Positions 1-7,186 of a stretch of 14,212 nucleotides of DNA are shown here, piece by piece. Origin of the DNA: Bacteroidota bacterium (lineage in GTDB: Bacteria; Bacteroidota; Rhodothermia; Balneolales; Balneolaceae). Under the pieces are notes generated by a model. It was not told the origin of the DNA. It made no database searches and saw only the letters and a list, made by a program, of their open reading frames with translations. The position numbers and the translations under genes were made by a program. The stretch's first letter is position 1. Each line of letters starts with the position of its first letter. The stretch covers positions 1 to 14,212 of the forward strand of contig JAGXIS010000008.1 in NCBI GenBank assembly GCA_024635465.1, read 5' to 3'.

Positions 1-67
1 CTAGGGGGTTTAGTATATCTGAACAAGCTTAGGTTTTAGGATTGCAGGTAGGCACTAATCACAAAAC

Positions 68-114
68 AACCCGCTAGGGTTGAACACGAATAACCCCAAT
101 TGAAAATTGGGTTT
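68..114. repeat. Two tandem small inverted repeats (AACCC/GGGTT type)
   Basis: Two hairpin-forming inverted repeats lie just past the end of the minus-strand operon. One is AACCC-GCTA-GGGTT at 68-81. The other is CCCAATT-GAA-AATTGGG at 95-111, extending with one mismatch to 92-114. With the hairpin at 132-151 they make three in about 85 bp with similar GGGTT/AACCC ends. They could be stacked bidirectional terminators or a REP-like cluster. Positions 1-67 show no gene or motif I can support. Confidence 0.45.
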
Positions 115-124
115 ATGAGTACTC

Positions 125-151
125 CAAAACCAAACCCCTGAACAGGGGTTT
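125..151 (-). terminator. Hairpin terminator of the minus-strand polysaccharide block
   Basis: Arms AAACCCC (132-138) and GGGGTTT (145-151) are perfectly complementary, and the inner T139-A144 and G140-C143 bases can extend the stem. On the minus strand the stem is followed by a T-rich tail (TTTGGTTTT). The stem overlaps two bases of the aminotransferase stop codon (150-152). It should end transcription coming from 3884. The symmetry means it could also act on plus-strand transcripts. Confidence 0.6.
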
Positions 152-1325
152 AATGTATGGGTTCTTGTTTGCCGGCTTTGATAGGGGGTGTATCCAACAA
201 CTGTGGAATTTCAAGATTATTCAAACAATCAGCCATAATTTCCAATTGGTAATGATTGATGAAGTGATGAATAGGCAATTCAAGTAATTGAGTCTGCAGT
301 TTTTCAGTTTCCGGAAATCCTGTCATACCAAACGGCGCTTCTGTCCAGCCGATATAACAATCAATACCCCTACTCAGCAATTCTTGCTGGATGTAGTTTC
401 GGGTACCGGGTGGGGTTATGATAGGTAAACTGAATGGCACATACCCTTCGATAGGTTGCAACTTTTGTTGATTTGATTGATTCCCGGATCCTGAACTTCG
501 TGGTTCAGATTTTTTTATAGATAACCGTTCGAAACCAACCGGAGAAAAAGTTTCCAGGTCTTCAATATGATTCCATAAGTAGCTAATATTTTCTCTTCTC
601 TTCCGGGTTAATTCCTCTAAATTTGTATGTAAGTAGGTCCAGTTCAGTAAGTGGTCCATCCGTTTTACCGTTACCGTTTGTTCTTCATCAAAATCGATAT
701 AATGGACTACCGGAGTACTCACTTTTTGAATTACATTCTTACCACGTGCGATGTGATTTAAATAATATTTAACCCTTGAACCCAGTAAATGATATCCGGT
801 GAATAAGCTGCTTACTTTCGTCGTTTTGGAAGGCTGAAAATTCCAGGGTTTTTTATTCAGAATCAAAAATCCGCCACAATGATACTGAAACATTTTTCGT
901 GTACTAAAAATTGTGAAATCTCCGGTAGTTCCGAGTATGTTACCGTTCAGGTGACTATCCAAAGTGTGAGCGCAATCTTCCAATAAAAAAACATCCATTT
1001 CCTGTGTCATTTTTTTGAGGGGTATCATATCCACCGGTACTCCAAAAAAATGAACCGCAAACACCATTTGAGTCTGATCATCAATTAAGTCCCTTATTTC
1101 ATCGATTGAAAAATCGAGTTCTGTTGATACATCATAAAATCTGGGTTCGTATCCTGCCGCCAGAACATACCGATAGAGCTTGGCTGGAATATAAGCAGGC
1201 ATGATAATGTTCGGATTCTTTTTGGGTCGATTCAATTGAACCCATTTCATAATATCATAAAAAGCGTGAGACGCATTTCCATAATTAATGGGCTGTGACT
1301 GGAAATTTTTAAAAAAATCTTTCAT
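150..1325 (-). CDS. DegT/DnrJ/EryC1/StrS-type PLP-dependent aminotransferase
   Basis: A 391-residue fold-type I PLP enzyme of the DegT/DnrJ/EryC1/StrS family, which normally transaminates keto-sugar nucleotides to amino sugars for surface glycans. The cofactor signatures are visible. EDCAH (116-120) matches the usual EDaAq that contacts the PLP ring nitrogen. STRK (141-144) ends in the likely Schiff-base lysine K144 and is followed by the conserved GG (151-152). PIHH (351-354) fits the family's late LPxHP element. A hydrophilic S/G/N/Q stretch at about 272-290 looks like a loop insertion before the strand VPFSLPI. The start has a good ribosome site (AAAGAGAG) a few bases upstream. It is the last gene of a three-gene minus block, 40 bp after the GNAT gene. 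The sugar substrate cannot be read from the sequence. Some family members are dehydratases rather than aminotransferases. Confidence 0.85.
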   Translation of the reverse strand: MKDFFKNFQSQPINYGNASHAFYDIMKWVQLNRPKKNPNIIMPAYIPAKLYRYVLAAGYEPRFYDVSTELDFSIDEIRDLIDDQTQMVFAVHFFGVPVDMIPLKKMTQEMDVFLLEDCAHTLDSHLNGNILGTTGDFTIFSTRKMFQYHCGGFLILNKKPWNFQPSKTTKVSSLFTGYHLLGSRVKYYLNHIARGKNVIQKVSTPVVHYIDFDEEQTVTVKRMDHLLNWTYLHTNLEELTRKRRENISYLWNHIEDLETFSPVGFERLSIKKSEPRSSGSGNQSNQQKLQPIEGYVPFSLPIITPPGTRNYIQQELLSRGIDCYIGWTEAPFGMTGFPETEKLQTQLLELPIHHFINHYQLEIMADCLNNLEIPQLLDTPPIKAGKQEPIH

Positions 1326-1365
1326 AATATCTCTCTTTATTTAAGCGATTTCTGAGTCAAAAGTA

Positions 1366-2709
1366 TCAGACTACTTTTAACTTATTGGCCAACCGTGAAA
1401 AAAGGAATTGGATATAGTGATACCACCCCGAAACGAATGATTGGTTCTTCGTAATGAGTTTTTTTCTTACAAGCTCATTAATAAATCTTCTTTTTAATTT
1501 TTGATTAAAGCTAATCAATCTTCGAATTAAATCTTTTCGAGCAGATACTGTTGATATTTCAATCGTTGTATTTTGATTGATTTTGTTCGCTAATCGTTCC
1601 TTGTATTTTTCTTCTCCACGCAAAAAATCAAAAGTTAAATCTTCCTTAATAGCCTCCTTTATAAGGGTCGCATTTAAAAGCATGCCGGGACCTATACTTA
1701 AAAGAGGAGAAGACATATCCATGCCTCCGTGTTGCAAATACAATCGGTTCTTGTAACTTATTACAATAGCCATCGCAACAGAGTTTTCAATTCCGGTTGA
1801 ATCTGTCGGTAAAATCGTATAGATCCGAATAAATTTTTTCTCAATTAATTTCCCACAAGTTTCCAGGAAGAAGTTTTTCATACTTTTTTGTAAAAAAGTA
1901 CCCGGGAAACCATCTCTGTTCCATTGATCCGTGTGTAACTCCACAAAATGTTTTAAGTAGAGATCAAAATCATCATGATTGTTATCCAGTTTCATTACAC
2001 GGACCTCGTCGTTACTGCTCCCGTCAATATTCCTGAGGCTTTTCCGGACGTTTCTCCTCTCTTTAGTGGTAAGGTTTTTTAAATAACCTTCCCAACCTTT
2101 ACCACGTGGCACAATAAGTGATGTTTTTGATTCATTTTTAATTTCTACATTAAAACCTAATGAGGAAAAATCATTTTCTAATATGGCGAGAGTAGAACTT
2201 TTCTCAGGAATTTCCTCAAGAATAAGTGCGTCAAAAAAAGTCTCGTTTTTGATAAAGCCCATCAGATGTTCATAAAAAGAGGCTTCATACTCATCCAGAA
2301 TCACAAATTGCAGATAATCAGAATAAGCATTGGTACCCATTAATGTCCCCTCTTGGGTCTTTCTTACATTTGACCCAATCATACGAAGCCATGTGAAGGA
2401 GAATAATCCAAAAAGCGAGTATTTATCGATAAAAAGAGGAGCTATTCCAACCACTTCATCTTCATCATACAGGACAAATATTTGCAATTTTCCATAATCA
2501 CCGAAATATTTCCACCAAGTACGGTTCCAATCAAATGTTTGAAATATAGAACCATTTGTTTGTTCGCTTAACCGGTTCCATTTTGACTCTAAATTGTCAA
2601 AATCTTCCTTCGAATCGATGACTGTATGTCTGATATTCTTGGGTTCACATTTCTTTACTTCACATGTGTTTTTTTCTACCGTTTGGGTCAAGTTTATTAG
2701 TTCAGTCAT
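1366..2709 (-). CDS. CelD/BcsL-like GNAT acyltransferase (Acetyltransf_6, FemAB-like fold)
   Basis: A 447-residue protein with the two-part pattern of the CelD/BioF2-like acetyltransferase group found in cellulose and exopolysaccharide loci. The N-terminal half has the hallmark W...L...IFQTFDW...WWKYFG (about 44-70) and VVGIAPLF (87-93). The C-terminal GNAT half starts near a basic KERRNVRKSLR (216-226), continues through LYLQHGG (323-329) and SIGPGMLL (338-345), and ends with DFLRGEEKYK (361-370), which is typical of the family. There is no signal peptide or membrane segment, so it is probably cytoplasmic. The likely role is N- or O-acylation of a sugar or precursor used for polysaccharide. 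It begins 8 bp after the adenylation gene stop, so the two are surely co-transcribed. An acyl donor made by an adenylating partner would fit, but that partner looks catalytically damaged. The exact substrate is unknown. Confidence 0.8.
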   Translation of the reverse strand: MTELINLTQTVEKNTCEVKKCEPKNIRHTVIDSKEDFDNLESKWNRLSEQTNGSIFQTFDWNRTWWKYFGDYGKLQIFVLYDEDEVVGIAPLFIDKYSLFGLFSFTWLRMIGSNVRKTQEGTLMGTNAYSDYLQFVILDEYEASFYEHLMGFIKNETFFDALILEEIPEKSSTLAILENDFSSLGFNVEIKNESKTSLIVPRGKGWEGYLKNLTTKERRNVRKSLRNIDGSSNDEVRVMKLDNNHDDFDLYLKHFVELHTDQWNRDGFPGTFLQKSMKNFFLETCGKLIEKKFIRIYTILPTDSTGIENSVAMAIVISYKNRLYLQHGGMDMSSPLLSIGPGMLLNATLIKEAIKEDLTFDFLRGEEKYKERLANKINQNTTIEISTVSARKDLIRRLISFNQKLKRRFINELVRKKLITKNQSFVSGWYHYIQFLFSRLANKLKVV

Positions 2710-2717
2710 ATATAATT

Positions 2718-3884
2718 TTAGCCTTCGAATTCATCTACTAATTTTCTTCGAGCAATAGTACCATTGCCATTTTGGGGTTGATGCTCATACTCTTGCCACA
2801 GTTGGGGCATCATGTAGCCGGGGATTTTTTCAAGAAATTTTTCGCCCATACTGCCATTTCCAAATGGAATGTCTGCATAATCTTCCGGTATTTCCGGTAC
2901 GGTATAATAACTACTGGCCAGGGTCGCTTCAGATGGACGATACATGTTGGTAAACTGAACATCCGGCAAGTTTTTCATCCAATATTGTAATGCCTTTATC
3001 GGAAATTCTTCACCACACCAAATCAACCGTTTTAAACTTGGAAAACCACCGGCAGGAATAGTCTTAAATGTTGCAAGATAGCCCAATGCTGAAGGTTCAG
3101 AGAACCACTGATTCAGGTGATTATCCAGAATAAAATTTGCAAGTTTTTTAGCGTTCAAACTAATATCAGATGGCACCAGGAATAGGCGAGAACCGGCGGC
3201 AAAAGCCCCGAAAATATCAAAAGTGGATAGATCACAGTGAAGGGGGGAGTGACATGATGTTCGCTCTCCGGCTCTCATTTTAAAGAATCGGACCGCCCAT
3301 GTGATAAAAGTTTGAATATTTTTATGTGTAATCACCACTCCCTTCGGCTTTTCGGCAGATTCTGATGTAAATAGAATTTGTGCAGCGGTGTTTTCATCCC
3401 GAACAACTCCATGAGGAATATTCAGTTGAGATTTTATATCATCAAAACAAAATAGAGGTGGGGTATCATCACCATACATAATGGGTTTTTTTGACCACCA
3501 AACCCATGAAATTTGACTCAAATCAGAATCAATGTGCAATAAATCCTGGAATTGATGGATTGAATGATCATCCATAAACAACAAGGATGGTTTGCATGAT
3601 TTTATAATTTTCGTCACACGCTCAGGAGGGCTATTAACGTCCAACGGAACATACACTCCACCTGCCTTACTAACTCCTAATATTGCTACCAGAGTTTTAG
3701 GAGTCTTCTCCATAAATAAGCCAACTCTGTTTCCGGGTTTAAGCCCGGATTTTATAAGCTGCCCTGCCAACCGATTGCTTTCTAATTCGAGTTTCTCATA
3801 AGTGATGTGTTCGTCTTCCAGTGTAATGGCAACTCGCGAACCGTACTTTTCAACATTCTCTCTCGACCAATCGTAAATCATCAT
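2718..3884 (-). CDS. AMP-binding (adenylation) protein with internal loss of motifs A6-A9, probably inactive
   Basis: An adenylate-forming (NRPS A-domain/acyl-CoA ligase-like) protein of 388 residues, whereas complete members have about 500. Recognisable pieces are an A2-like KAGGVYVPLD (73-82), an A3 P-loop FTSESAEKPKG (172-182), CDLSTFDIFG (217-226) and an A5-like TNMYRPSEAT (312-321). After DIPFG (338-342) the sequence jumps to an A10-like end, PGYMMPQ (355-361) and NGTIARRKL (374-382). The A6-A9 stretch, with the ribose-binding aspartate and the hinge, is missing. The P-loop glycines are replaced by glutamate, A5 has R for G, and the A10 catalytic lysine position reads T. The frame is open and the gene sits 8 bp before the GNAT gene, so it is probably expressed. 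It may bind ligand without activating it, or be a decaying ligase kept for translation of the operon. Full-length relatives in polysaccharide loci activate acyl groups. Confidence 0.8.
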   Translation of the reverse strand: MMIYDWSRENVEKYGSRVAITLEDEHITYEKLELESNRLAGQLIKSGLKPGNRVGLFMEKTPKTLVAILGVSKAGGVYVPLDVNSPPERVTKIIKSCKPSLLFMDDHSIHQFQDLLHIDSDLSQISWVWWSKKPIMYGDDTPPLFCFDDIKSQLNIPHGVVRDENTAAQILFTSESAEKPKGVVITHKNIQTFITWAVRFFKMRAGERTSCHSPLHCDLSTFDIFGAFAAGSRLFLVPSDISLNAKKLANFILDNHLNQWFSEPSALGYLATFKTIPAGGFPSLKRLIWCGEEFPIKALQYWMKNLPDVQFTNMYRPSEATLASSYYTVPEIPEDYADIPFGNGSMGEKFLEKIPGYMMPQLWQEYEHQPQNGNGTIARRKLVDEFEG

Positions 3885-3911
3885 AGTTGTACCTATTTTT
3901 AAATGTAATTG

Positions 3912-3936
3912 AGCACGATTTTTTTTACATCGTGCT
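3912..3936 (-). promoter_or_regulatory. Perfect 8-bp leader hairpin upstream of the minus block
   Basis: AGCACGAT (3912-3919) and ATCGTGCT (3929-3936) are exact reverse complements around a 9-nt T-rich loop. The element ends 27 nt before the adenylation gene start codon, so it would lie in the 5' untranslated leader. It could be an operator or an mRNA hairpin. In the minus direction no U-run follows, so it is not a good intrinsic terminator. Confidence 0.5.
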
Positions 3937-3998
3937 GTGTAGTTCTAAATAAATTCTAGATTTACCTTCCCTCTTTTGATTATGTATACTCACCTCTA

Positions 3999-4015
3999 TA
4001 CAATTGTTATGCCAA
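3999..4015 (-). promoter_or_regulatory. Weak sigma-54-like promoter for the minus block
   Basis: Read on the minus strand the site is TTGGCATAACAATTGTA. It aligns without gaps to the sigma-54 consensus TTGGCACGNNNNTTGCW. The -24 GG and the exact GG-to-GC spacing are kept, but the invariant -12 GC reads GT. It lies 115 bp upstream of the adenylation gene. The damaged -12 makes this a candidate only. It is given weight by the much better match in front of the plus-strand unit. Confidence 0.3.
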
Positions 4016-4432
4016 AATGTTAAATATCAACTTTGTATTTGAAATAGAGGTTTAAAGACACTTTTGAAGATCTAATGGATCTACCTTTGCATATTTAAAG
4101 AACATTTTTACACATCTCTGCTATCTGTTTCTGTATAAAATATTCACGTATACAAGAAGAGTTTTCATTGTAAATAATTAAGAGTGATGGATGAGAAATA
4201 GTGGATTTCGATAAAAACAATAGTATCACTCAATAAATATCTTAGAGTTGAAGAGTCTGCTGTTGATCTATTAAACTGAGTTTTGATCGAGATGTTACTG
4301 ATTTTGGCCGAAAATAATGCTGTGAACCTTTATTGTTTTGCTTACTCAATTTCTTCTCAAATCGAATTAGGCATCCTTTTTGCAATGGTTAAGATCAATC
4401 AAACCAAGGATGTTAATAAAGAGGTGAGAAGT

Positions 4433-5020
4433 ATGACTTTTCAGAGAATTCTAACACGGTTAAAAACTTATCCGATTAAAGATCAATTAGCAGGGTTTCT
4501 GCTTTCGTGGAAATTTGACAAAAAGGGTCTGCTGGTTTATACCGGTGGACGCCCTTATCCAAGGATTATCCATAAAGGAGGAGTTTTGGTGGCCGGTAAT
4601 TGTCAGTTCTATTCAGGAGTACGTCTTGAGATTGGTAAACATGGTCGGCTTGAAATTGGAAATGGTACCTATTTGAATAGAAACACCCTGATTGTTTGCC
4701 AAAAAAGGGTCGATATCGGCAAAAACTGCAAAATTGCATGGGATGTTGTTATCATGGATTCTGATCTTCATCCCATCAATTCAAAACCCATGGTAGATAA
4801 ACCGGTAGTTATTGGTGATGATGTATGGATTGGTTGCCGTGCAATCATTTTAAAAGGAGTGAAAAGAGGAGAGGGCGCAATCATTGCTGCCGGTTCTGTT
4901 GTCACAAAAGATATCCCTCCATTTACGTTGTGGGGCGGTGCTCCTGCAAAGTTTATTACAGATGTGAAAGGTCCAAGAAATTGTCTTTCCAATGTCCTTT
5001 CTCAAGCGGTAAATCAGTAA
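4433..5020 (+). CDS. Hexapeptide-repeat (left-handed beta-helix) sugar O-acetyltransferase
   Basis: A WbbJ/NodL/CysE-like acyltransferase of 195 residues from the chosen start. Such enzymes transfer an acetyl or other acyl group from acyl-CoA to a sugar hydroxyl or amine in polysaccharide building blocks. Hexad repeats run through LEIGNG (73-78), VDIGKN (93-98) and [16 protein letters not shown] (125-140), and end in the typical [16 protein letters not shown] (148-163) and GGAPAKFI (168-175). The likely catalytic histidine is H113 in DSDLHPI. I chose ATG 4433 because GAGGTGAG lies 4 bp upstream and because homology begins soon after. The frame stays open upstream to TTG 4283 and includes ATGs at 4292 and 4385, but that part looks random. 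The gene faces away from the minus block and stands 194 bp before the glycosyltransferase, with its own separate leader. Confidence 0.85.
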   Translation: MTFQRILTRLKTYPIKDQLAGFLLSWKFDKKGLLVYTGGRPYPRIIHKGGVLVAGNCQFYSGVRLEIGKHGRLEIGNGTYLNRNTLIVCQKRVDIGKNCKIAWDVVIMDSDLHPINSKPMVDKPVVIGDDVWIGCRAIILKGVKRGEGAIIAAGSVVTKDIPPFTLWGGAPAKFITDVKGPRNCLSNVLSQAVNQ

Positions 5021-5091
5021 CATTTTTACTCTAAAATTTGTGTAATAAAGTTACTTATTATTCCAATAATCCTCTCCTAATCCCGCCTAAT

Positions 5092-5107
5092 CACCCTTTA
5101 AAGGGTG
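5092..5107. promoter_or_regulatory. Perfect 16-bp palindrome upstream of the sigma-54 promoter
   Basis: CACCCTTTAAAGGGTG is a perfect palindrome, 20 bp before the -24 element of the sigma-54 promoter. It could be the binding site of a dimeric activator or repressor, although enhancer sites for sigma-54 activators usually lie further upstream. It could also serve as a weak terminator for the acyltransferase gene, which ends at 5020. Confidence 0.45.
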
Positions 5108-5127
5108 TTAATCCATCAATTCTATAG

Positions 5128-5144
5128 TTGGCACATATCTTGCA
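5128..5144 (+). promoter_or_regulatory. Sigma-54 (RpoN) promoter of the glycosyltransferase unit
   Basis: TTGGCACATATCTTGCA matches the sigma-54 consensus TTGGCACGNNNNTTGCW at every fixed position but one (A for G at the eighth base). GG (5130-5131) and GC (5142-5143) have the required spacing. Transcription should start near 5155, giving a leader of about 60 nt before the ATG at 5215. This implies control by an ATP-dependent enhancer-binding activator encoded elsewhere. Confidence 0.75.
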
Positions 5145-5166
5145 ATTATCCATGTAAGAGAGAAAG

Positions 5167-5190
5167 AAAAATCGGTCAATATCGATTTTT
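5167..5190 (+). promoter_or_regulatory. 8-bp leader hairpin of the glycosyltransferase unit
   Basis: AAAAATCG (5167-5174) and CGATTTTT (5183-5190) are perfectly complementary around an 8-nt loop, 24 nt before the start codon and inside the predicted sigma-54 transcript. The stem is AU-rich. It mirrors the hairpin at 3912-3936 in position and stem length, though not in sequence beyond an ATCG core. Confidence 0.4.
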
Positions 5191-5214
5191 ATAAAACAAC
5201 AAAGAGAGGTTATC

Positions 5215-6003
5215 ATGCTTGCCATCGAAAAATCGAACAGGTACCAAGTACTTGGCGTCAATATTTCAACTTATTCAAAAGACGAGTTTTTCTTCCTGGT
5301 TCAGATGAGGTTAAAAGATGACGATGAAAACTCACCCCCGGTCTTTATTGTGACTGTGAATCCGGAAATAGCGATTCAAAGTATTATTGACAACGAATTT
5401 AAAGAAGTATTAAAAGCATCAACGATTAATACAGCGGATGGTGTAGGTATCAGTTGGGCCATAAATTTTCTTTACAACAAACAGATCGATCGGATCACGG
5501 GATCGGATTCTTTTGAAGCCATTTGCAAATACTGTGCGGAACTCGATCAAAGAGTCTTTCTATATGGGGCTGCACCAAGTATTGCCCAAAAGGCAGCTGA
5601 TATACTTACCGATAGAATCGAAGACTTAAAAGTAGCAGGAGTTTATTCACCAACTGATCGCGGGACTCCATTCGAAAATCTGCCTGAGGATACACAAGAC
5701 TCCATGCGAAGTGCATCCGTAGTCTTTGTTGCTCTCGGAGCACCCTATCAGGAGAAATGGATCCATGATAATCTCGGAAAACTTCCGAACTGCAAATTAA
5801 TCATTGGGATTGGAGGCAGCTTCGATTTTATAACCGGAAATTTCAAACGAGCGCCTGTTGTATTTCGTAAAAGCGGACTCGAATGGCTATACCGCCTTTA
5901 TCTGCAGCCATCCCGTTGGAGACGCATGCTACGCCTGCCACTTTTTGCGCTTAATGTACTGCTGTTAAAAGCAAGCATCCTCGATAATAAAAAAACTGCA
6001 TAG
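5215..6003 (+). CDS. WecG/TagA/CpsF family glycosyltransferase (GT26)
   Basis: A 262-residue GT26 enzyme. Known members transfer N-acetylmannosamine or its uronic acid to an undecaprenyl-diphosphate-linked GlcNAc at the inner membrane face, the second sugar step of enterobacterial common antigen or wall teichoic acid. The family signatures run in order: TVNPEI (47-52), TADGVG (73-78) with D75 matching the aspartate proposed as catalytic base in TagA, ITGSD (94-98), LGAPYQEKW (174-182), GIGGSFDFITG (198-208) followed by KRAP, and the C-terminal RWRRMLRLP (234-242), which in this family contributes to membrane-dependent activity. The ribosome site AAAGAGAGG is well placed. The stop codon is followed directly by the ATG of the epimerase gene, so the two are coupled. 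It lies under the sigma-54 promoter. The donor sugar here is unknown. Confidence 0.92.
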   Translation: MLAIEKSNRYQVLGVNISTYSKDEFFFLVQMRLKDDDENSPPVFIVTVNPEIAIQSIIDNEFKEVLKASTINTADGVGISWAINFLYNKQIDRITGSDSFEAICKYCAELDQRVFLYGAAPSIAQKAADILTDRIEDLKVAGVYSPTDRGTPFENLPEDTQDSMRSASVVFVALGAPYQEKWIHDNLGKLPNCKLIIGIGGSFDFITGNFKRAPVVFRKSGLEWLYRLYLQPSRWRRMLRLPLFALNVLLLKASILDNKKTA

Positions 6004-7179
6004 ATGAACAATTCTGAAATCACATTGAACAGCGCTTTACCCGAAGAATTTACAATAAACAAGGGACTGAAGGTACTCATTACCGGTGCCGCAGGATTTA
6101 TTGGATTTCATCTGTCAAGAGGGATGATTGAAAAAGGTATTGACGTTGTAGGATTAGACAATCTGAATGACTACTACAGTGTCAATCTGAAATATGCCCG
6201 GCTTGAGTTATTAGGAATTGACAAGTCCGGAATGCACTCTTTGGATTCACTAAAAAGAAGCAAAACTTTCAATAATTTTTCGTTTATAAAATGTGACCTG
6301 AGTGATCGTACAGCGATAGAAAAACTGTTTGAAGAACAACAGTTTGATGTGGTTATCAACCTGGCTGCCCAGGCCGGTGTCCGTTACAGTTTGGAAAACC
6401 CTCACGCCTATATTTCATCCAATATAAAGGGGTTTATGAACATCCTTGAGGGGTGCAGGCACCATCACATTAAGCATCTTATTTTTGCCTCTTCAAGTTC
6501 AGTTTATGGTGCAAATAAAAAAATGCCTTTTGAGGTTTCCGATCGGACAGATCATCCCGTAAGTCTTTATGCAGCTACCAAAAAGTCGAACGAGTTAATG
6601 GCCCATACCTATGCGCATCTATATAATATTCCATGTACAGGACTCAGATTTTTTACGGTCTATGGCCCTTTGGGCAGACCCGATATGGCCTATTTTAAGT
6701 TTGCGAATCTAATATGTGCAGGGAAATCCATAGATGTATATAACCATGGAAAAATGGCTCGTGATTTCACCTATGTCGATGATATTGTTGAGAGTATAAT
6801 TCGCCTCATCCCCAAACCCCCAAGCGAAATTTCACAAAATGGGAACGGGCAAGGCAGTACTAATGGGAAGTATTCATCTACAGCCTCAGACAATTACCGG
6901 ATTTTTAACATTGGAAATGGATCTCCTGTGAAACTCCTTGATTTTATTGAAATCCTGGAAGAGCAACTGGGCTTAAAAACCAAGCACAACATGATGGATA
7001 TGCAGCCCGGCGATGTGGTAAAAACATGGGCCGATGTATCAGAGCTTCACAACCATATAGAATATAAACCAAGAGTAAATATTCGAGAAGGTATTACCCG
7101 ATTTGTACAGTGGTATAGCAGTTATTACGGAACTCTTCACAGAGCCTTACCTAGAAAGCGTCAGAAATTACAAACATAA
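6004..7179 (+). CDS. NAD-dependent sugar epimerase, UDP-glucuronate 4-epimerase-like
   Basis: An extended short-chain dehydrogenase/reductase of 391 residues. The Rossmann motif GAAGFIG (28-34) is followed by LDNLNDYYSVNLKYARL (51-67), the pattern typical of UDP-glucuronate 4-epimerases (GalE/LspL/WbpP relatives). The catalytic set is present, with SSSSVYG at 163-169 and YAATK (Y189, K193). RFFTVYGPLGRPDMA (215-229) is the substrate-binding segment of this subgroup. It would interconvert UDP-glucuronate and UDP-galacturonate as precursors of an acidic polysaccharide. An N/G/S-rich stretch at about 278-297 is an unusual loop insertion. It starts with zero spacing after the glycosyltransferase and ends 7 bp before the barrel gene, so it is the middle gene of a tight unit. 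UDP-GlcNAc(A) 4-epimerase activity cannot be excluded from sequence alone. Confidence 0.88.
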   Translation: MNNSEITLNSALPEEFTINKGLKVLITGAAGFIGFHLSRGMIEKGIDVVGLDNLNDYYSVNLKYARLELLGIDKSGMHSLDSLKRSKTFNNFSFIKCDLSDRTAIEKLFEEQQFDVVINLAAQAGVRYSLENPHAYISSNIKGFMNILEGCRHHHIKHLIFASSSSVYGANKKMPFEVSDRTDHPVSLYAATKKSNELMAHTYAHLYNIPCTGLRFFTVYGPLGRPDMAYFKFANLICAGKSIDVYNHGKMARDFTYVDDIVESIIRLIPKPPSEISQNGNGQGSTNGKYSSTASDNYRIFNIGNGSPVKLLDFIEILEEQLGLKTKHNMMDMQPGDVVKTWADVSELHNHIEYKPRVNIREGITRFVQWYSSYYGTLHRALPRKRQKLQT

Positions 7180-7186
7180 ACCCAAG

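Larger units (their letters stand above)
3885..4432. other. Divergent intergenic region between the two polysaccharide blocks
   Basis: About 550 AT-rich bases separate the start codons at 3884 (minus) and 4433 (plus). Besides the leader hairpin and the sigma-54-like element, it holds a short imperfect repeat AGATC-N5-GATCT at 4068-4082. A plus-strand frame is open from TTG 4283, but its first 50 codons have no family similarity I recognise and no ribosome site. I treat this stretch as non-coding. I see no clear sigma-70-type promoter for the acyltransferase. Confidence 0.5.

Noticed and set aside
4304..4321. TTGGCCG...ATGCT as a sigma-54 promoter for the acyltransferase.
   Set aside because: GG to GC spacing is one base too long and the -24 box is poor. 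Sigma-54 spacing is strict.
4283..4432. A 50-codon 5' extension of the acyltransferase reading frame from TTG 4283 (also ATG 4292 and ATG 4385).
   Set aside because: It shows no acyltransferase similarity and lacks a ribosome site. GAGGTGAG precedes ATG 4433, where family-like sequence begins.
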